Counted from the first letter of the stretch, positions 21,641 through 32,503 are shown. The stretch: 64,000 bases of DNA from Thinopyrum elongatum (GCA_011799875.1 CM022303.1:65366171-65430170); one strand, 5' to 3'. Numbers and translations: made by a program. Notes: generated by a model from the sequence alone, not told the origin.

Positions 21641-21902
21641 TGCATTTTTTTTCCATAGATGGACCACATCATTTAATTTCTTGTTAGAAGATTGGTGAAA
21701 TGGAGGCATTTTACTAATTATTGCCAACGGCAACGCAACTGGTGGCTAATTAATTCCCTGCCTTCAAGATACCATTAAGTATCTTTGAATTTGTGGCCAT
21801 CCAGAAAAATGTACTAGCTTTTGTTGCTATTCTTGGCAGATCATGTCTCATATGTATCCGGCACTCAGCTACTCCCTGTGTAAAGAAATATAAAAGCGTT
21901 TA

Positions 21903-22366
21903 GGCTGACCATAGTGGTGGTATCTTAGCTACTCCCTCCATCCATATATATAGGACCTAATGCATTTTTTGAGATTACCTTTGACTATTGATAAGATTAA
22001 TAGTACTCCTTTCACGCACAAATTTAACGGTATGTGTTGTGTAACTTGCATTTCATATTTTGTTGCTCTAATATATTGTCAAAGTTATCCTCAAAAAACG
22101 CATTAGCCCCAATATAGATGGATAGAAGGACTAGTATCATGCTCTTGGGAATAGCATACACGTTGATGTGGCAGAGAATTAAAGAAGAGAGAGAGGGTTA
22201 CAGTAACATAGGTAGATACCGTATCGTATTAAGTGCAATGCTACTTTGTGCTATGCATGGAAGATCATATATGATACTACTCTATGATACTATGCACCAT
22301 AAAGGTAGTATCATACACTAATATCATATGCATGATACTAGTATATGATCCCCACTACGAGTAGCC
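21903..22366. mobile_element. Tourist/Harbinger-type MITE nested in the Stowaway
   Basis: Terminal inverted repeats GGCTGACCATAGTGG and CCACTACGAGTAGCC, with 3-bp TTA duplications at 21900-21902 and 22367-22369. It is interrupted by another Stowaway (21932-22134). Confidence 0.82.
21932..22134. mobile_element. Inner Stowaway MITE, third level of nesting
   Basis: Starts CTCCCTCCATCCATATATAT, ends with the degenerate inverted ATATAGATGGATAGAAGGAC, flanked by TA at 21930-21931 and 22135-22136. Confidence 0.82.
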
Positions 22367-22802
22367 TTAGACCACTAAAGTAGTTATCTAAATGCTATTA
22401 TATTTCTTTACAGAGAAAGTACCATGTAATAAATCCGTCCCCGAGAGATCTGACAACTCCCGCGTACGGTCATTCATGAGAGAAATCTCACGCTCTATAA
22501 ATGCTTTACTAGTAACACTGTTAAAAAATACTATTGGGGTAACGCATGCATTTGCCTGGCTACAATGTTCAAGATATACACTTTAAGATACCCCGCAAAA
22601 AAAGATATTAGCTTTAAGATATGATGCTATTAGGTTTTTTTAGATATTAGATAGATATATGTAATTATAAAATCTGATGGCCAAATTACTGAAGGATTTA
22701 TTGTCTCTAAAAGGTTTTTGCCATCACATGTAATGCTATTCAACTTAACTCAACCGGTATTCGCTTCTCTGAAAAACTAACTCCATGAAGTGTATTCTTA
22801 TA

Positions 22803-22920
22803 CTCTCTTCGATCCATATTAATTGTCACACATTAAGTATAATGTACTAAAGTTGCACTAAGCGTGCGACAATTAATATGGATTGAAGGGTGTGCGACAA
22901 TTAATATGGATCGGAGGGAG
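22803..22920. mobile_element. Stowaway MITE with a duplicated right arm
   Basis: Left arm CTCTCTTCGATCCATATTAA is matched by two tandem right arms, each GCGACAATTAATATGGAT followed by a TIR-like end (TGAAGGG, then CGGAGGGAG). Flanked by TA. Confidence 0.85.
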
Positions 22921-22925
22921 TATTA

Positions 22926-23160
22926 CTCCCACCATTCCCTTATAGAAGGCCACTTCATATTTTTATGTCTAAATGACCATTAATTTTACAAACAAAAAGT
23001 GAGTTTTCTGCCACACAAAGTATTTCTTTGGATGCACCTTTCAAAGAACTTTCTCATGATATATTTTTGATGAAATATAATCCATATTTCGTTGACCAAA
23101 ATTATAAGTCAAAAATTGACACGAAAAATGAAGTGGCCTTGTATAAGGGAATGTAGGGAG
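22926..23160. mobile_element. Stowaway MITE (235 bp)
   Basis: Left CTCCCACCATTCCCTTATAG and right TATAAGGGAATGTAGGGAG are inverted repeats; TA lies at both ends (22924-22925 and 23161-23162). It lies only 5 bp from the preceding MITE. Confidence 0.9.
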
Positions 23161-23162
23161 TA

Positions 23163-23635
23163 TATTATTTCTGTTATTTCTCCAATGAGCTATTAACACT
23201 CTAAGACCCGTTACTCATACCCACTTAGTTCGCCAATATATAAACGTACTTACAGCAAACATATCCACAAAACAAATTAAATTTTTGGTAAGCACTTTGC
23301 TATCATACGACGGAAGGTCGATCATCTTTATTCGTCATGCAAAATCATAAACTTTTAGACTAAATTTTAACTTCGGCTTTGTCTTTTCATCAGTTTTGTC
23401 TAACATGAACGACACATAAATGTGGAGCACTGAACTTTGCTATAACACTCAATATATTATGGACACCAACTTAAACAAAACACTATAAGTCGAAGATAAC
23501 ACTATAAACAACGACCACTAATTGAGTTCAACGACAAATTTGAGATTGGATTTTTGGCATCCTCTATCTTACCTAGGTTTTGACGTAGAACTAGCCGATG
23601 CTTATTCATTAGCTACTATCATTGTTTCTTCTCTC
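23163..23635. other. AT-rich spacer, nothing assigned
   Basis: No ORF, repeat or RNA gene is apparent. Confidence 0.5.
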
Positions 23636-24090
23636 GAAACAGGCTTTCACCCCGCTTTATAATATAAAGCAACAAACGAAGAAAAAACACGGCCGAACGA
23701 TACAAGTTGATGAGGTCGCTCTCTTACAAAGCTGATCCCAGGATAATCGGATCATGCAGAAGGCACACGACTACGCTACCAACAAAGAACACAGCAAGAT
23801 CAAAACAAACTTCCACACTATGACCTAGTACACCTAAGCTCCACAAGAACGTCCTCAAGAGAGAGAACGGTCCAGAGCGTCGCCGCTGCCGAGTCCACAA
23901 CGGACAAAGGTCTTCACTTTGAGCCCAGGCATCGATAGAAGAACCCCGACGACATCTTTAAGAAGAGCGCGGTACCTATGGGCATCGCTGTCATTGGCGC
24001 CAAGGCGTGAAGCTTTCGCTCTGCAACTCTTCCGTGCCACCACGAGGCCGCCAGGATGAGCGCGACAAGGTCAGATCCCCAGATCTAGCC
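23636..24090 (-). mobile_element. LINE 3'-end fragment, minus strand (5'-truncated)
   Basis: On the minus strand the sequence ends GCTTTATATTATAAAGCGG, GTGAAAGCCTGTTTCGAGAG, a 3'-end style I associate with grass LINEs. It abuts the first recognisable uL29m exon. No tail or target duplication could be confirmed, and its 5' limit is uncertain. Confidence 0.4.
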
Positions 24091-24098
24091 ACGTCTGG

Positions 24099-26324
24099 AC
24101 AGAGAGCACGCCCGAGCCCGCGCCTCACTACGGTACGTGCGTCCCTCCCTCCCGCTCGCCCCCAACTTTTCTTCCATCCCCTGCAGCCATTGCTTCCATA
24201 TGGTGCCTGGTGCTTTGCCATGAACTTAGATTCTTGTCATGGTGGTGTGCAAGGTCACGCCGCAGCGTAGCAGCAGGATTTTTTTTGCATTTCTGAGGCG
24301 TCAAAGTCTTCTGCTATGAGCAGATACAGTTACGCATCGTTCTTGCCAGGAAAGCTTATGAGCGTCCCCTTTTGTTTGATTCATATAATAATTGGCAGGT
24401 CGTGGCTGGAAGGCTTCTGAAATGCGCCTCAAGTCCTGGGACGACCTTCATAAGCTGTGGTATGTCCTGCTAAAGGAGAAGAACATGCTCATGTCCCAAC
24501 GCCAGATGCTGGCTTCAGAGAGCATGCGTTTCCCAAACCCGGAGCGCATTTCCAAGGTACATCTGCTGCCACAACCCAACGCCATCCCTCAAGCAATCAA
24601 CTGCTTGTTACTGCATATTTTGGTTCTCTGTCAACATAACCGTGTCCACCCGCAACAAATTTTGATTTCATCAAATGATTTTGTCATACTTTTTGTAAGA
24701 TGTTTGCTCACCTCACGTGCGGATGGCAAGCTATATATGCCCACTGCCAAATAAAACTGGTGTATTTCTGAACCTCTGACATCTCTATTTAATCACACAT
24801 TTGTGATACCTGCACTTTTTTTTTGCTAGTTAATAGAACTGCAATTGGCCCTAGGTTCATGATGAATTAAAAGTCAGAGACAACATCGGCTATTCTACTG
24901 GCCCTGTTAAGTTACTCAATGGAGTGACCTAAATCAGTTGTGCTGTATTCTCGAATCTAAATAAACTTTACTGCCCTTGAATATCATTGGTTCTGATAAC
25001 CAAACCGTGTCATCAAAGATACTGGCTAGTCTGCAGAAACAATGGGCTTTGTGATAAACTAAACTACAGAATTGCTATTTTTTGCGGCAAACAAAATATT
25101 TTTTATTTCCCCTGTTTTGTAAATTAAGCTGCATGGACATACTGGAAAACAATTTATTTTTGCAGAATTGGAGAACTTTTTATGAAATCACGGGTGTCTT
25201 AGTTACTGCATATTTTGGTTCTCAGTCCACATAACCATGTCCACGTGCAACAAATTTTGATTTAATCAAATAATTGTAACATACTTTTTGTAAGATTCTT
25301 GCTCACTCCTTCTGTGGATGGCAACATATGCCCACTGAGTCAAATTGTTGTATTTCGGAACCCCTGCCATCTCTGTCTAATCACATATTTATGATACTTG
25401 CACATTTTTTGCTAGTTAATAGAACTACAATTTGGTGGCTCTAGTTTCATGATGGATTAAAAGTCAGAGATACCATTGGTTATTCTACAGGTCCTGTTAA
25501 GTTACTCCATTGCTGTCTTTTTGAGTCTTCATTTAACTTTATTGTCCTGGAATATCTTTGGTTCAGACAACCAAACTGTGTAACCAAAGAAGCCGTGTAG
25601 TCTGCACCTAGTGTTTTTTGCTCCCAAACATTGGCCTTCGTGATAAACTCAAGCACAGAAGTACCTCTTTTGCATCAAGTACCTCTTTTGCATCAGTGAA
25701 ATAATAAGGTGCATGGACATGCTGGAAAACAATTTAATTTTGCACAATTTTGAGGGAAAATTTATGAAACCATGGTGTCGTGGGGACGGTAACTACTTTT
25801 TGTTTTCTTATCCAAAATGATAGTTCATTGGTAGTGTTCAACGTTGGTGCAGCTTGGTCACTTGTTAATGTTATTTTGCGTTGAGCACTGGGTGCTTGCT
25901 TTTCAAGACATAATGGGTGAAGAGTTAGTCTTCTGTTAGGACTCTGTTTATCGCTGGGTACATGATTTTCAGGAAATAGTGAGTAAACAGTTAGTCAACA
26001 GTATGTTGTTTGTGATCTTTTCAGTATGGAGATATGACCTGCTTTCATAGGGTACCGCGGCCCCCATTTGGTTCTTGCCAAGAGTCAACAACAGGACTTG
26101 AAAGTTTCTTACCAGCGCGCACATGAGTGTCGTCTTATTTCCAAGTCATCTTTTCTGTTCCTTAGGCGGCAGAACCTGACTCGCCCCGCTATTGTTTGTT
26201 TGTTTGTTTGTTTCAGGTGAGGAGATCGATGTGCCGGATCAAGCACGTGCTGACGGAGCGGGCCATTGCGGACCCTGATCCGAGGAGGACCGCAGAGATG
26301 AAGCGGATGATCAACGCCATGTGA
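24099..26324 (+). CDS. MRPL47: Mitochondrial large-subunit ribosomal protein uL29m (L47), 5'-incomplete
   Basis: Three exons can be traced. Exon A ends at 24132 with ...[11 protein letters not shown] before donor gtacgt. Exon B is 24399-24556 ([20 protein letters not shown] ... [10 protein letters not shown]) after acceptor ttggcag. Exon C is 26217-26324 ([17 protein letters not shown] ... KRMINAM, stop TGA) after acceptor tttgtttcag. Intron phases agree (1 and 0). The [20 protein letters not shown] and [19 protein letters not shown] blocks are those of the uL29m/L47 family, a protein at the exit of the mitoribosome. The N-terminal targeting region is absent: the sequence upstream of about 24090 looks like a LINE insertion, so the gene may be truncated. 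The uL29 core is free of stops. Confidence 0.85.
24607..25790. repeat. Tandem duplication of about 595 bp inside the uL29m intron
   Basis: Copy 1 (24607-25201) and copy 2 (25202 to about 25790) both begin GTTACTGCATATTTTGGTTC and end with a GCATGGACAT(A/G)CTGGAAAAC block followed by ATGAAA(T/C)CA. Matching anchors recur throughout in the same order, for example TTGCTAGTTAATAGAACT and AAAGTCAGAGA. Copies differ by many substitutions and small indels, so the duplication is old. Splice sites lie outside it. Confidence 0.85.
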
Positions 26325-27384
26325 TGGACTCACATTGTCGTCGTGCTTTTTCAGCTGTCCGTAAGCAGCTTTAGCATCTGTCTACCACTAGAAAGAATTT
26401 GCTTGCTTGCCTTCTTGTGTTGTGCGCCTCCCCCGGAAATGGTAGAAGTATAAGAAGAAGTGCAGCAGTCCTGGGGATTCAACTACGCTCCCAAACATTC
26501 CCGTGGATGAACCTCTGATGGAATAACCACGGCCGCGGCCGTCTGTCTGTTTTTGCACATTGTGATATGCATGACTGTTGGTTTCATTTCTGGCTCCGGT
26601 TTTCGCCGTCGGTCGGTTGGGGTCTTGAGGGCGTGCTCGAGTGCGGGCTCTCCTTTCGTCCATTCATTTGGCAGTGCAAGAAAGGGTTTTATCACGTCAA
26701 TGCTGGGCAGGAACGTGTCGTGTGGCCTGTCATGGCGTCGAGTGGAACAGCCACAGGCGTGAGGTTTTCGTGGGTTAGTACCACGTAGTAATGTGCAGTG
26801 GAAACTGGACATCTTGTGACCTGATCGGAGTTACTTGTTTGGTCGCCGGCCGGCGTGCACGACCACGTCGATGGTGAAAACCACGTGCGCTATGCTGTTT
26901 TGTAGATGGGGCCTTATCGTTGCAACAAATGGTCACGTGACCTGCCGCTAAGCAGTCAACTTGTGCTATATATATCATGTATTTCTGAGACCATGATTAT
27001 GCCTTTTGCCTGCCTAACACTAAAAAAAAATGAATTAATGAACTGAGCATAGCTCCGATTTTTTTCGATAAAGGAGCATAGCTCCGATGGCTTGACTAGG
27101 TTACTTGTGGCGGTGGAACCTGCCCATCCGAGTTCAGCTACTAGACTAGACGGTGGTCGATTAAAACTCGGTTTCCAGCAGTCACCATCAATGGTTTTAT
27201 TGTGTTATTTTCTTCTTCTCCGCGAAAACAGATTCATATATCATGTGTCAATGCAGGACATGAACGTCTCTTTCCGTGTCCGACTCCAACTCGTGGCTAT
27301 CAATACGATGCAGCCGGGCATGAACTGAACATATAAATATTGCTTTTCTTTATTTTCTTGTGAGATGAACAACCCTGTATTTCT
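26325..27384. other. uL29m 3' flank and spacer
   Basis: The first few hundred bases are the likely 3' UTR. From 26880 the sequence is the diverged copy of 21340-21640. No credible gene. A polyadenylation signal could not be fixed. Confidence 0.5.
26880..27335. repeat. Diverged duplicate of 21340-21640
   Basis: Contains CACGTGCGCTATGCTGTTTTG, TTGCAACAAATGGTCACGTGAC and a block ending GGGCATGAACTGAACATATA in the same order as the upstream copy. The two copies bracket the MITE cluster and the uL29m gene. Confidence 0.7.
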
Positions 27385-28580
27385 TTTTTTTAAGGTAATA
27401 TGCCATCATGGCGTTTTATATGTCATGCTCAAATATGGATACATCGTTTGCCAAAACATTAACAAGAATATCTGGAGGCTCCGATTGCCAAACAATGGAT
27501 CGTTCGCACTCCACCTTGCTAGCTAAAACGTCCGCCGCCATATTGCCCTCTCTAGGACAATGATTAAAAGTAATAGAAGAAAAATTTCGACTAAGGAAGG
27601 AACATTCTTCATAGATGGCCGCTGCTGGTCCTAGCAAGTTACCCCCATTGACCAGGTCCTAGCAAGTTACCCCCATTGACCATTACGTCAATCACCTCCA
27701 TACAATCAGCTTCAAGAATCATGTTATGGCAGTCAACGGTACCTTCCAAAATCAGGCCATCCTTGAGAGCTCGAGCCTCCGCAGTTGCCGCGTCTTCTAC
27801 CCATTGCAGGTCGTTGCTCGACGCGGCGATGAAGAAGCCATTCACATTTCGGATTACTGCACCTGTCCCACCAGTATCACTATCGCTATCAAACGCATCA
27901 TCAACATTTAACTTGACATAACCTTCCTTTGGTTTCTTCCATCCATGCCTCATGATGCGTTGGCTACTTTTCCTGATCGTGAAAAATTCTTCATTAGCGT
28001 AGAGATAGCTAGTGCTGATCGCGCTGGTTCCTGGAGCGGCTTGCCGTGTGTAAAGCGACGACGTTCCCACCAGAGATACCATGTCGTAGTAGCAACCAGA
28101 TCGTTCCGGCTGACGTCGGTTAGACCCAGGTCTTGGGTGCTTGGTGCAAGGAGCACGTCAACCATCAGTGAGGTGTCCTGTCGGTCAAGCTGTCCCAGGT
28201 CATTGATAAAATCCTTAAGACCCAAGATGCGCCACACCTCCTGTGCATGTGGCCAGAGTGCATGCTTCACGCTCTCACAGTCCAACCTGCATATAGGACA
28301 CTGGGAGGATGTGCGGATGTGTCTATTTGCAAGCACCCCCCATGCATGCAATTGCACCCAGCAGCGCTTTCCAACAGAAAATTTTAACTTTCGATGGCAC
28401 ACTCAACTTCCATATGATCCCCCAAACTGGACTATTACTTGAGGAGTCAGAGTTTCTTTGCCTCAATTTTCGTCCATGTTGGTGATCCCATTCTTGAAGA
28501 TACGCCGATCTGACAGAGAAGTTCCCGTTCCTATTAAGGTGCCACGACACAAAGTCTTCTATCATACCAATGGCCAAAGA
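27385..28580 (-). pseudogene. LINE fragment: zf-RVT and RNase H-like C-terminal part
   Basis: Three minus-strand frames, in different phases, cover the C-terminal end of a plant LINE-type reverse transcriptase. 28323-28577 reads FVSWHLNRNGNFSVRSAY and VWGIIWKLSVPSKVKIFCWK. 27950-28402 has the zf-RVT Cys pattern CPICRLDCESVKHALW. 27639-28082 and 27416-27637 form an RNase H-like domain (GYVKLNVDDAF, ILEADCMEVIDVM, FNHCPREGNMAADVLAS). The last two are separated by a 28-bp tandem duplication (27627-27682) that shifts the frame. A T-rich stretch at 27382-27392 is the likely tail. It is 5'-truncated: endonuclease and RT core are missing. Confidence 0.8.
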
Positions 28581-29254
28581 TTAGTTTGATTGGCAAAAAA
28601 GTTTACCAAAAACATGATGCCTTTTGCAAAAAATTAGTGACCAGGTATGTTTCTGCAAATCTAACCTCCAATGTGGTGGTTTTCTGCATTTAACTCCTTT
28701 TTGTTCAAATCATGAGTCGCAAGCCGGTGACTCCGGCTAAGTCTAGGTCATTGCCCATCGACCCAAGTCCCGCCTCTGGGGTCAATTCGTCGACGCCATC
28801 ACACAGCTTGGAGGCCAAACGCCGAGAAGATTGTTTCAGTCTATATGTTAATAGTTTGTCGAGATCTTAGTTTTCTGCTAATCTTCATGGCAGATGCAAC
28901 TCCGAATACTATCATAAGGATTATAGGAGACAAGGGTGAAGGGCCTCACGATCTACCGTCTCAAGAGCCTTCCTGATCTTACGGGTGTGGATGGCTGTCT
29001 ATACTTAGGTTTTCGTCTCTCTCTCTCTCTCCCCCTCTATGTATGTATCTCTCTCTCTCTCTCTCTCTCCCATATGTGTGGCATGATTTGTGATTCTATT
29101 TATCAAATTAAATTCATGCAGGGAAGCAACACTGGGATTTTGGTGATCACTCGGTAAAATTATAATATCTAGTACCTATTAAAATTGACGTGCATATTCA
29201 TCCTTCTGTTTTATCATCCTTGTTTGAATTGTTGGATTCGACCGCCATAATTTT
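28581..29254. other. Spacer with CT microsatellite
   Basis: Two CT/TC tracts (about 29015-29037 and 29049-29070) separated by a short TATG stretch. 28710-28960 has coding-like composition but no domain I recognise. Confidence 0.5.
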
Positions 29255-29640
29255 ATTTTTTGAGAATCATATCTAATTTATTCAAGTAGACTATGGAATA
29301 CAAAGGCCACTAGCCATAGCTCTGTGTGTGTGGGTGGGGGGGGGGGGGGGTGGGGGGGGGGGGGGGTATTGATGACACGGAGGCAGTACTAGCGGTTCTC
29401 ACTTTAAGAATGAGCAAATACGTCGCCATCCAGAACTATTCCATTGTATGAGGTCCCGGATGCCAGTGAAGATCACACTTGATGCTCCCATGAAATCACC
29501 CTCATGGCTCCTTGCGAACAACGCTGTCGCAGCCTTGCTGTCTAGCTCGCGTAGCGCGGCGTCTACGTTCACCTTCACACAACCAGGAGGAGGAGGGATC
29601 CAGGATGACACCATCATAAGTGACTTTGCGTTGACGAATG
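29255..29640 (-). pseudogene. Second LINE RNase H-like fragment
   Basis: The minus-strand frame 29399-29617 reads SWIPPPPGCVKVNVDAAL ... SHEGDFMGASSVIFTGI, the start of the RNase H-like domain of plant LINEs, here from a different LINE family than 27385-28580. A T-rich stretch at 29252-29262 may mark its tail. Only the domain start is present. Confidence 0.6.
29336..29366. repeat. G homopolymer tract, 31 nt with one T
   Basis: Almost pure G run following a GT repeat (about 29322-29335), interrupted by T at 29351. Length is likely unstable and uncertain in sequencing. Confidence 0.9.
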
Positions 29641-30143
29641 CTAGAAGAAAAATTTTCGGGGCCCCGACTTTTAGTTTCGTCCTGGGCCGTCAAAATCTCA
29701 GGACCGGCACTGCTTCTATATCTGCCGCCGTGCACCGCCTCCGGGAGACTAAGACTCGATCACGACGAACACATGCAGGATGAAGAAGAGCGGACGCGTA
29801 CACAGACAGAATTTTGCGACGTGTATGTCTTGCGTGCTTTTCGGCATTCTCTTTTATTCAATCGAGTAACAAACTTGTCCGAAGTGCTTGCCCACGATGA
29901 GTTACTTCCGTTCCATTCGACGGACGCAATCGTGGCCATGTCCTCGCACGTTTACAGGAAACAAACTTTACATGAAACAAATATACCCTACCACTCAGAC
30001 AAAGCCGCAACGTGAACTAGAGCATGTTTCTGGCATTATTTGGTACATGCAATAATAGAGCTAACCTGACATGTTCAGGCGCTATATGCATATGGAATAC
30101 ATTAGACTTGCGAGCATCGGCAGGCATACGTACGTACGTAGCC
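29641..30143. other. Spacer downstream of the P450 pseudogene
   Basis: No recognisable domain; would contain the 3' UTR of the minus-strand P450. A TACG/TACGTACGTACG microrepeat lies near 30129-30140. Confidence 0.5.
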
Positions 30144-31714
30144 CTAGATTGTACTTAGTGCATCGTCTTGTCTCTTGTGCACCCTCACCTTGAGCCCGTC
30201 CTTCATGTGGAGTATGATGGACATCTTGGGAATCGCGGCTGTTGCACCGGCGGCGACCTCGACCTTAAACCGCGGCACGACGGCGGCAACGACGGCCTTC
30301 ATCTGCATGAACGCCAGGTCCTTGCCGATGCACGTCCGCGGTACCTACGTTGAACGCCACGAACTTGTAGGAAGGCTCGTGGCGGAGCCGCCCCGTCTCC
30401 GTCAGCCACCGCTCCGGCCGGAACTCTAGGCAGTCCTTTCCCCACACCGCCTCCATGCGCCCCATCGAGTAGAATGACACGATCAGCTGCCGTGACTGCG
30501 ACACGGCAGGGCCGCTCGGCAGCGTGTCTGGCCGCGCCGCCGCCTTGTGCTCGAACGGCACCGGCGGGTACAGCCGGAGTGACTCCGACAGCGCCGCGTG
30601 CAGGTAGACCAGGCGCTTCAGATCGATGGCGGTGGGTTGGCAGCCGATGCCGCCAGACGTTGGGTTCTCACGGAGCTCGGCCAGGATCTTGGTCTCAACG
30701 TCGGGGTGTTTGGAGAGCAGCCAGAAGAACCATGTCAAGGCAGAGCTCGTGGTGTCGCGACCGGCGACCATGATGTTCAGCGTCGTGTCACGCAAGAACC
30801 GATCGAACTCCTTTCCGTCCTTGCCTACCTCGTCTTGGCATGCCAGGTACAACGTGAGAAGGTCAGCGGCGTCAGTCCCGTCGGCGTTGGTGTCGGCACG
30901 GCCGCTCGCTCTCGTCGGAGCGAGACGAACTCCGCGATAGACGCGTCGAGCACCTGCCAAGCCTTGGCCATCTTTCTTTCGTGGCCAATGTCTAGATAGG
31001 TCTGGAGCCTCAGCCACGGTACGGGCGTCACGTGCCTGTAGAACAGCACCGCCTCAGCCTCATCCATGGCCGCGGCGAATGGCACTCGCGGGAAGTGGGC
31101 GGCGAGGCAGCAGGGGTCGACACCGAACACGAACATCGCCGTGAGGTCGAACGTCAGCCGCATGAACACGTCCTGCAGATCAACGACCTCGGACGTGGCC
31201 GCCAGGCCATCGAGGAGCGGACGAGCCCCTCACCGAGATTGCGCGCAGTGCTCACGGCGACGGCAGAACGGAACCTCGGGTCGGAGAGCAGCGCGTGCGC
31301 CTTGCACCGCTGGAACGCCCATGACTCGCCGTCGGCATTGAAGATGCCGTCGCCGAGCACGTCGAACACGGCAGCGAAGTCCTCGCCCTTGGGATAGTTG
31401 CCGAAGTTGGCCGTGAAGACGTGCGCCATGTCCGCCGGGTTGGCCGTGACAAGGACGTCCACCGGCGAGCCCCACGGGCCCCTGACGACGTGCGACATCC
31501 CCGGCACCACCCGCAGGAACTCGGTGACCCACTCGTGCACGCGCCCGGCATTGACGGTGACCGCCGGCAGCGCGCCGACCACCGGCCAGTTGGTCGGCAG
31601 CCAGTCCCGCTGGCGAAACCTGAAGAACAACAAGAACAAGAAGCAAGCGAACGACACCATGATCTCCGGGTACTTGCCGAGGAGGCCTCCAACCCACCAT
31701 GACACGGTCTCCAT
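30144..31714 (-). pseudogene. Cytochrome P450, CYP96-like (CYP86 clan), single exon, frameshifted
   Basis: Start ATG at 31714 gives a membrane anchor (SFACFLFLLFF) and the hinge segment. Landmarks in order: GPWGSPVDVLVTANPADMAH, the oxygen-binding I-helix AGRDTTSSALTWFF, the K-helix SESLRLYP, and PERW. The frame breaks near 31220, near 30900 and near 30342, where one extra base puts the heme loop (PRTCIGKDLAF, haem-ligating Cys) out of frame. Disregarding the shifts, the length (about 520 codons) and the stop at 30144-30146 are normal. CYP96 members hydroxylate alkanes and fatty acyl chains in cuticular wax synthesis at the ER; the substrate here cannot be inferred. No intron, consistent with the CYP86 clan. 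Confidence 0.88.
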
Positions 31715-31799
31715 TTCTCTTGCCTTGTTTACGTGCGTTATGGCAGGTGAAGACGTGAAATGTTATTGTACAAGTGAGCTATATGCAGAGCTAGCTAGG

Positions 31800-31812
31800 C
31801 TTATTTTATAGT
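31800..31812 (-). promoter_or_regulatory. TATA box of the P450 pseudogene
   Basis: The minus strand reads ACTATAAAATAAG about 90 bases before the ATG at 31714, a good plant TATA sequence and spacing. Confidence 0.6.
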
Positions 31813-31913
31813 GGATTCTGAGGTGAGGGGTTTGGGTTAGGTGTAGAGATTTGGTGTATGGCAAGGCAGGCACCATGGGAAAAACTCATGTTACATATAG
31901 AGTTCTGGCATAA

Positions 31914-32500
31914 GGCCATCTCTAGGGCGGACCCTCGAACCTCTCGTAAGCGTCCGGACCGCGATGTTCGGACGCAGTTTGTCATCCAACGCGGTCATGT
32001 ATACCGAGCGGTCCAGATCATGTTTTTCGGGCAAACTGGAACCAAACGTGAGGGGTTTTGTGGGAGTTCGGACATCCGCCTGGCCAATCAAAAGGCACCA
32101 CGTATCGTCCCAACTCTGCGTTCGCTCAGCATGGCTAGTATTTGACGGAAGACTTGTGCTAATTGCGTTATATTTGGCGAAAGGTAGTGTGGGAGACGTT
32201 TGTGCATTTGGCGGAAGGTGTTAATTATGCTTGATTAGGCGGTCATTTCTAGATTAGGCGAAGCTTAGTACCTTCATTTTGTGGAAGCTAGCTTTCCACC
32301 AAATGCTTATGAGTAGCATTTGGCGGAAACTAGTAGCTTAGCTATTAAACAAATTACAAATCATAGTTGCTATTTTTTTAAGCCGAACATTAGCGGTATA
32401 GGGTTGGATGAATGACTCCCGTATCCATGTCCGGACACCAGTCCGGATCAATTTTTGAACAAATACCGTGTCCTTTTGCGAGTCGGCGTTGGAGATGCCC
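31914..32500. mobile_element. PIF/Harbinger-type MITE (587 bp)
   Basis: Imperfect terminal inverted repeats (GGCCATCTCTAGGGCGGACC at the left; the right end reads GGGCATCTCCAACGCCGACT when inverted) and a 3-bp TAA duplication (31911-31913, 32501-32503). No transposase frame. It lies just upstream of the P450 promoter. Confidence 0.75.
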
Positions 32501-32503
32501 TAA

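Larger units (their letters stand above)
21872..22419. mobile_element. Short Stowaway MITE split by a nested MITE
   Basis: Left arm CTCCCTGTGTAAAGAAATAT and right arm ATATTTCTTTACAGAGAAAG are inverted repeats, flanked by TA (21870-21871 and 22420-22421). Without the insertion at 21903-22366 and one TTA, about 80 bp remain, a size and sequence typical of a very common Triticeae Stowaway. Confidence 0.88.

Noticed and set aside
31230..31702. Alternative ORFs of 90-156 codons overlapping the P450 N terminus
   Set aside because: Shadow frames in GC-rich coding DNA; the P450 frame carries the recognisable motifs.
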